Shown here piece by piece: positions 32,801 through 41,800 of a stretch of DNA of 64,000 nt (positions within the stretch are counted from its first letter, which is position 1; each line of letters starts with the position of its first letter). Both the position numbers and the translations under genes were made by a program. Location: positions 62,001 through 126,000 of the forward strand of contig JABHIW010000110.1 of the NCBI GenBank assembly GCA_018670825.1. Direction: 5' to 3'. The notes under the pieces are model-generated. The model was not told where the DNA came from. It saw only the letters and a program-made list of their open reading frames with translations, and ran no database searches. The stretch is from Candidatus Scalindua sp. (GTDB taxonomy: Bacteria > Planctomycetota > Brocadiia > Brocadiales > Scalinduaceae).

Positions 32801-35800
32801 ACTTGAGCAGTTTTTTAGCATACTCCTTCAAACTTTCCTGATTCCTTGCTGAGAGTACGATTATGACAGGATCTGGAGATGTCACTACATCGTTCCGCAC
32901 CTTCTGTTTGTCCGGAATATATTCCTCAATCAGCAAATGGACGTTAGATCCTCCTGCACCAAAGGAGGAAATCCCCGCAATTCTTGGATACTCCTTTCCA
33001 TCAATAACCGGATTTTGCCAGTCCCGCAATTCCTGGTTTACGACAAATGGAGTACTGGTAAAATCAATGTTAGAATTCAAAACCTTAGAGTGTAATGACG
33101 GCACCAATTGAGAGTATTTCAGTTGAAGCAACACTTTTGTGACACTGCCAATACCCGCGGCGCTCTCAGAATGACCAATATTAGATTTCACAGAACCTAT
33201 TGAGCAATATTGTTTTTCCTTTGAATACTCTTCAAAAGCACGTGTCAAACCTGAAATTTCTATAGGATCTCCCAATACAGTCCCTGTCCCATGAGCCTCC
33301 ACATAACTCACTGCTCTGGCATCGATATTCGATCTTTTCAATGCCCCTGATATCAACTCATACTGAGCATTAGGATTCGGAATAGTATAACCATTGGTTT
33401 TCCCTCCAGAATTGACCATACTACCCTTTATAATTCCATAAATGTGATCTTGATCGGAAATTGCCTTCTTTAAGGGTTTTAAGACAATAGCCCCCACCCC
33501 TTCCCCATCGACAAAACCGTCTCCTTCATCCCCAAAAGGCTTGCATTCGTCCGTTGAGGAAAGTGCAGTCATGGCGCTTAATCTCAAATAATGAATTGGT
33601 TTAAGAATTAAATTCACTCCTCCGGCAATTGCGCATTCACTCATCCCACTATGCAAACTCTCCAAGGCCAAATGAATCGCCGTAAGCGACGAAGAGCAGG
33701 CTGTGTCTATCGCCATACTTGGCCCTTTAAAATCCAATAGGTAAGATATTCGATTAGCAATCGACCAATAGCTGGATTGGTGAGCATAAGTCCCATTCAT
33801 CACGCCGACAAAAACACCGATCTTCCGGCTATCAGAAAGTGTTTGAGGAGTATACCCGGAATCTTCAATGCTCTTATAGGCCTCTTCCAGGAATAGCCTC
33901 TCTTGTGGATCCATTTGCTTAGCTTCGCGAGGAGAGATATGGAAAAATATGGGATCAAATTGATCAACATCTTTGAGAAAACCACCCCATTTTGTATAGA
34001 TTTTTCCTGGCTTTCCTTTTTCTTCATCAAAATACTGTCTCCAATCCCAACGGTCCCGTGGAATCTCGCTGATACAGTTCTTCCCAGCTTTTAAATTGCC
34101 CCAGAACTCATCCATATTCTCTGCCTGCGGATAACGCCCGCTCAAGCCGATAATCGCCACATCCTGGGTGTGCGAATCTTGAGATTCGGATGCTTCCATT
34201 TCAACAGTGGGCTTAAAACGCCGCAATCTTCCGGCCCTGGGTTTAAACAGAGCAGATGATTGTGAATGGGAAGAATTCTCAAATCCTGTCTCTTCTTTCG
34301 GTTTTTGCTCCTCAAATCCAACCTGACAAATCAGTGTCTCTTTCTGGGTTTTGATAAGATGTTCTACCAGGCCGTCAATAGTTTGTACTTCAAAGAATAA
34401 GGTGCTGCTGATATCGTTAAAAACCTTGCGTAAAGTATTGGTCAGATGTACCACTAAAATCGAATCAATCCCATAAGCTTCCAGGGATTTGGATGAATCA
34501 ATCTGATGGCTTTTCATCTTCAATGTTTCCGCAATTAGCCTCTTTATGTATTTTGTACTTTTTCCCCTCAAAGAATCTAAGGTTGTCCCTTCCGTAGAGA
34601 CTGTTTGAAACTTTTCTTTTACCGTGAAAGATTTTTTCAAAACCCTGGGCCTTATGCTTTTTTGTGTGGAAGAGATGCTTGAACTCGCTCCTAACTTTTG
34701 CCTCACAATTCCATCGCTTTGGGCCACAATAATCTGTTGACCCAACTGATGGCCCTTCTCTGCGGGAAAAAATGTTGAAACAAATCCCTCTTCGTTAAGA
34801 ACCCTTCTCCAGGTTTCAGGATATAACCCCGGAGACCCTGGTATACGCAAACCCGTATCCTCATACAACCACCAGCCTTCGAGTAAACCAAAGGTTAGAT
34901 GAGCAAACTGAGATTTGCCACTTAGCTCATTCAAAAGAAGGACACCTCCTTTACGCATGGAGGCCTTGACATTACGCAGGGTTTGACGAATATTTCTGGT
35001 CGCGTGAAGAACATTTGCCGCTATCACAACATCATAACGGTCCGCCTGGATATTTTGTTCTGCTATCGGTTTCTCAACATCAAAAATCCGGGTTGTCAGG
35101 TAAGGGGCTCTGGACACATAATTTTCCCGGGCATGCAATAAAAATGCTTTTGAAAGATCGGTATAGCAATATTCCCGAATATGGTCCTGAAACGGACGAA
35201 GTTTGGACAAAAGACCATCGGTGGAACCACCTGTACCAGCACCAATTTCCAAAATACGGAATTGAGAGGACCCGTCCTGACTTAAACTCTCTTGAATATA
35301 AGAGACCAGGGTTTCACCAAGGACGTCATGAAACAGATCGGACAGAAGATTTCCTTTATATATGCCTTCGACAAGCTCCATAGAAGAGTTTGGAAACATC
35401 ACATCCGTGGCTTTTACTTTCCCTGTCAGGATATCCGGCATAGCACGCAGACAGGCCTCCGCCAAAACCACCTGGGCTTTTTTGTCAGTGTCTTGAATCC
35501 ATGAGATTTTTTGTTGGTCCCATTGCCCCCATAAATCTTCAAGAGCAATACCATTGCCGTTCACAAGGGTATAACTATTGTCATCATGTTGTTTCAAATA
35601 GTTTTTGGTAAGCAGTACAGAAAAGCTTTCCTCAATCCAACGATCATACCTGCCAAGTAAGCCATCTTTAGATTTCAAAAATGGCCGCACATTAGCCAAA
35701 AGCAATTGATCAAAAAGCGTTTCCATCTTAGGGTTTTGTAATTTTCCGTTGGATGTTATTTTATTCCACTTTGCATCCAGCCCGGACGTCAATGCGCTTT

Positions 35801-38800
35801 CAAGGCTTTTCATAGTTTTTGAAGGGAGAGTTTGAGGATAGCAACTCATCCATTCGTTGGGGATCATTTCTGCAATATTGTTCATAGCATCTGCTTTTAA
35901 AGTCCTGATCAAGGCTACCTGGTCCAATGGGCCATTGAGCAGTTTCTCCAAAGCCTCCAGACCTTCTTCCGGCCCAATCGACCCAATCCCAATTTTTTCC
36001 ATACGGTCCCTGGTAGATTGGTCGCTCACAATTCCCACACTGCCCCAATATCCCCAATTCATCACTTTTACAGGACAAGACCAATCTTGAGACAACTTGC
36101 CGGCAAAGGCGTCCTTAAAAGCGCAGCCGGCCGCATAGTTACTCTGGCCCACTGCAGTGCCAAATACAATCATCGAAGAGAAAAACAATAGAAAATCCAA
36201 TGATTCCGCTTCAAACACTTCAGCCATTCGTACACTCACATCCACTTTTGCTTGCAATCCGGCCTTGAATCGTTCCTCGTCCATCCTGGCCAGACTTGAA
36301 TCTAATAAAACTATGGCCGAATGGACTACCCCATTGATTTGGGAATAAGTTTGTATGATTTGCTGATAAGCTTTTTCCAAAGACTCTTTATTGGCAGCAT
36401 CGGCCTGGATGTATATGGGAGCAGGGCCTATTTTCGATAAAGCGTCGAGTTTTTTCTGAATCGCAGGGTCTTTTGCTCGTCTACCTATCCAAACAATTTT
36501 AGCCTGGTATTTTTCTATCATCCATTTGCTCCAAGCCTCACCGATTCCACCGACTCCCCCGATCACCACATAAACACCGCCTGTTTTATAGAGTACTGTC
36601 TGTTCCGGAAGCTCACGCACATGGAGCAATTCCCTTGCAAACCACTCCTTATCCCGATAAGCCAAAGCATCGCCTCGTACGTTATATGGTAAGCGGAACA
36701 TCTCTTGAATGGGCCAATAGCCATTCTTTTCCATGTCAAGAAGACGGACCTTCCAATGAGGATACTCTTTAGCCAGAGAACCAATCAATCCGTGAACACC
36801 GGCATGAGTGGGATTAATCAGATCAATACTTCGTACGGCTTGAGTCTGTGTGGTAATCACTGTCCAGGCCAAATCTTTTACTCCATAACCTGAAGAAAGC
36901 AACGCCTTGATGATTTGAAAAACCTGTAACACTCCCCAGTTTTGATCTTGAATCATCTGCTGCTTCTCTTCTACCGATTCTACAGTGCTTTCCGAAGCGA
37001 TCCATACAATATGGTCTATGGAATCTAGCTCATCAAGTTGTTTGCTAATGGTGCCTACATTCGCATCGGACTCAATTTCTAAAGTTTTAATTTGATGATA
37101 TAATTTCTTAATGGTCTCTTGTTGTTTTTGAGTTCCTCCTATCAGGACAATTTGAGCATATTCTTCCGGAGAAATTGCTTCTTTTTCAATGTAACGGGTT
37201 TCCTCGAAAATAGTGTTCCAAACCGGACGCAGGGTGAGCAATCCCACGGGAGCTCCTGCAGACTCTTCCGAAGAAGTTGTTGTTACTTGTACTGTATCAG
37301 GTTCTTCTTTAAGAACTCTGGAAGCAAAGCCTTGCATCTTCACACAAATCTCTCCCGCATCATCACATAGATCAATATCCAACTTTTGAACGTGGCGACC
37401 ATCCACCCTATCCGATCTCTCACTGTCCTCAGAGTCAGTAAGCCGAACAACAGAAGGCTGGGCTAAGCGTACCCACGCCCACATCGATTCGCTACAACTA
37501 TTAATAATTTCAAGGCTTTCCAATGCAAATGGCAAAGAGAGCTGTGAGGGACGGAAGGCTGACCCGCTGAAGCTCATTACGATAGAGGCCTGAAGGGCTG
37601 AATCCAATAAGCTCGGATGAAGAGAGAACTGGTCTTTTGTCTCTGAAACAGAGATGGGTAAAGTCAGTTTAGCCAATACTTCATTTTCTCCCAAGTAGAC
37701 CTTTTCAAGGCCCTGATGAGAAGGACCATAGTCAATTCCCATCGCTTTGAAAGTTTCATAGCACTCTTGAGAATTGAAGTTGTTCTGATTGAGTTTAGCC
37801 TGCAATTCTTCAAGATTCAAAGTTTGGGATTTATTAGATGGAGGACTTCCCAGGGAAGGCAAGATGGCCACACCCTGGCTGTGCACAATGGGCTCCTCTT
37901 CCTGATTTTGGTTATCAGTGTAAATCTCGTAAGAAATTGCTCCGTTCTCTTCAGGAAAGAGCCCGATATGGACCTCCTGGAGTCCATTCACTAAAATGGG
38001 CCTGGTCCACACAACATTTTTGAGCTGAATGCGCTGAGGTATGTCCACTCCATTGTTTTTGGAAAACATTCCCGATGCTTGTTTGACCGCTTCTTGAGCC
38101 ATTTCCAGATACGCCACACCAGGCAAAACCTTCTCGCCATCCACCAGATGATCTCTCAAAAAGAACTCCTCACCGGTAAAAGTAGAGCTGAAACGCTGCT
38201 CAAAAAGATCGGATGTGTTTTCATGAAGAAATGGATGTAAGTAACTTTTTACTGGTCTGCCATTCCGGCCTGACTTCGTACTGATAAGTCCCTTCTCCTC
38301 TGCCTCTATCCAATAACGTTCTTTCGCAAAAGGATACGTCGGAAGGCTGATTCTGTCTGGGTGAAAATTAAATGCTTCATAGAATTTGTTCCAATCAATA
38401 ACCCCGCCTTTAACCCAAAGCGCAGCGAGTTCCGGGAATTTATGTTTTTCTGTCTGGAGTACTATGCCTTCCGAGTTATTACTAACCTTGCCTCGATAGA
38501 GCTGCACTACATCGCGTTTCCCCTCAATAAAAGCCTTAAGCTTCTTTTCAAGTTCCTGAAATGATTCAACTACCATTCCCAAACGTTCTTCCATGGCTTC
38601 ACGTCCGATCTGTAGCGTATAAGCAAGGTCTGCAAGACTGATTGGAGATTGACCATTGATCATTGAATGCTCGGAATCACAATTCACGGTTAGATAAGTT
38701 TGCAGATTTTCTGCCATCTCTTTCAATCGATCTTCATCCTTAGCCGACAGCAAAATTAACGATGGTTCCTTTCTTACTGATAATTGATCATTATTCGTTG

Positions 38801-41800
38801 ATAATTGATTCTTGTATTCTTCCACAACCAAATGGACATTAATACCAGTCGCTCCAAAAGAATTAATTGCAGCACAACGAGGTCGGTTCCCTTCCGTATT
38901 CCAGGATTGAAGTGAAGTATTAATAAAAAAAGGACTGCCTTTAATGTGGATATAAGGATTAATGGTTTCAAAATTTAAGGTTGGAGCAATCTGAGAGTGT
39001 TGCAGGGATAACAAAACTTTAATGACTCCGGAGATACCGGAACCAAAAAAAGCATGTCCAATATTCGTTTTTACCGAACCTAAAGCACAATATTCGGTTT
39101 TTTGTGTAAATTTTTGAAAGGATTCGGTTAAAGCCTGGACTTCAATGGGGTCTCCCAATTTTGTCCCGGTTCCATGGGCTTCAACCATGCTAATGTGTTC
39201 GGGATTGATATTAAATTTCTGATAAACATTGGTTTGCAATTGTGTTTGGGAACCTACGCTTGGCGCCAGCATTCCATTAGTTTTTCCATCCTGATTGGTG
39301 CCCCAGCCTTTAATCACACCGTAAATATGATCTCTGTCGAGGACCGCCTGTCGTAATGGTTTTAAGATAACAGATCCAATCGCTTCCCCAAATACGGTGC
39401 CATTAGCGCGTTGATCAAAAGTATAACATTTTTCGTCAGCAGAAAACAACAGGGATTGACTGGAAGAGATCAACATATTGGGTGTTGTATAGATACCACC
39501 CCCACCCGCAATCGCAACTTCACAATTCCCCAACGCCAAGCTATCACATGCATAAGCAATAGCCGCTAATGTTGATGAACATGCAGTATCCACACTGACA
39601 GCAGGGCCCACTAGATTCAACAGGTAAGAAAGCCTGGCAGCCGCAAAGGAATCAGATGTCGACAGATAGGTTTTATCCATTTTTTGTATTGTGCTGGAAT
39701 AATCTCCTTTGGCGCAGGCAAATACCCCCCAGCATTTCCCACTGAGACTTGCCGCGGAATATCCCGCATCCTCTATCGCCCGCCAGGATTCCTGCAGGAA
39801 CAGACGTTCACTTGGATCCATAAGTTCAGCTTCTCGTGGAAGAATGCCAAAAAACAGTGGGTCGAATTTATCAATATCCCGTAAAAAACCCCCTCTGGTT
39901 ACATAACTTTTTCCGGGAGTTTGCGGAGTCACGTTATAATAATCTTCAATGTTCCAACCCCGGTCTTTCGGCGCGTCGCTCACACTATTACGGGCATTTT
40001 TAAGGTTTTCCCAGAATTGATGGACATTTTTTGCATCTGGAAAAACTCCGGACATACCTATGATCGCGATAGGTTGTCGGTTGTTTTGTTCATCTCTAGA
40101 GGGAATATTTCCGGAAGAAGATTTGGATTTACAAATTACGTTTTGATGTAATGAATCAATAGGCTTTTCATTTGAAATTTTTTCCAGGTTCTCTTTTGCC
40201 TCCAGGAGAGAAATTCGTTTTTCTTTTAACGCTCGCAATATATCCTTTGGATTATTCATGAAAGAACTCTTTTCTCTCAACTCCGTCTTCTTACTTTTGT
40301 ATGATTTACTTAAACGGGGTATGTTCGAGTCAAATTCCTGCACCCCCTCTTTGGCCCAGACCATGAAAGCGTCTCCTTCAGCTCCTACCATAAAAATCGC
40401 ATCCAGACCCTTGGCACGTTTAAAGATCGAAAGCGCCTGGAAAGGTGTTTGAACAATGGGACTACCCACATTGAGAGAAGTATTGACGGAAACTTCAACC
40501 CCGATATATTTTCCAAGAGCTCTTAAATACTCGTACATCAGTATGTTATTCTCTTCTCGAACAATTTGAATACGGCTGGTCCCATCATAGTGGATAACTG
40601 CAGGAATTACGGCCTTTGCCTCTTCTTTTGCCTCTACCGTTAGTACCATGTAATTGTAAGCATCATAGTTGTTAGCGCTTCCTCCCTTTGACAATCGGTA
40701 CCATTTTTTTGCGCTTTCCATAGTAAGCATGGGAGCCAGAGGACGGACCTTCTCTCTTAACTTAACCCGGCTGTTTAAGATATTTAAGGTATCCGCGTTA
40801 CAGGGATTTGCCAGAATACTTCTATGTCCGAGCGCTCTCGGGCCAGTTTCCGCTTCACCCTGATAAATCCCAATCACTCCATTTTCGGAAACAATGTAAG
40901 CCATCCAATCTGTTATGCTCTCTCTGGTATTTTTATCGTAGATATTGCCTAGTTTCTCATAACGAACGAAATCTACTTCTTGCAAAGCCTGACGGATGCT
41001 ATCTTTACCAGTTGAATAACCACAAAGAAAAGGTGTAGGTAATTTTCCGGCAGCTTCAGCACCATTACGCATGGCAAACTGATAGGCAGCACCAACAACA
41101 ACCCCCTGGTCCGAGGGAACCGGGGGAACCCAAATATTCAATTGAGTATCCTTTTTTACATATTTCCGGTAATAATCCTCATTAAAGTGTTTAAGCAGAC
41201 GCATATTGGCGACACAATTTAATGCCGTACCACCACACATCACCAATTGATCGCTCCGGGTTTTATCAATCAAATATCCAATGATATGAAATAAGGCATC
41301 TTCAAAAACCATTTGGACTGCAGCTGCTTTATCGACACGGTCACGGGTAATTTCAGAATGTTTTATGTCATCGACATTTAATATTGCATCCGGATTCCAA
41401 ATATCTTCAATCGGGACAAACGGCCCCACTATGTCTTGCAATGTAGCGTAATCATTTTCCGCCATCGTGCTGTTAATGAATAGTTCTCCGTTTCCGGAAA
41501 AAAAGAAGAATTGTCTCAATCTTTTATAATAACGATTGGTTAATCGCTCATTATTGCCCCAGGCCGCCGCCCCCATGTAACGGCCTTCAGAACTTAAAGC
41601 ACTCCATCCACCCAAAAAACTGGCGCATAACATATAAAAAACACCCAGTGAGTTTTCTCTGGGGAGTCGCTTAATTAAATCAATTTGTCCGCCTTTTGCC
41701 AGGAACAATGAGGTGGAGCTGAAATCACCACCGCCATCAATACAACTGATCATCGTAGTTTTGTCGGAATTTCCAGTTTGATAAAAAGGGGAAACTCCAT

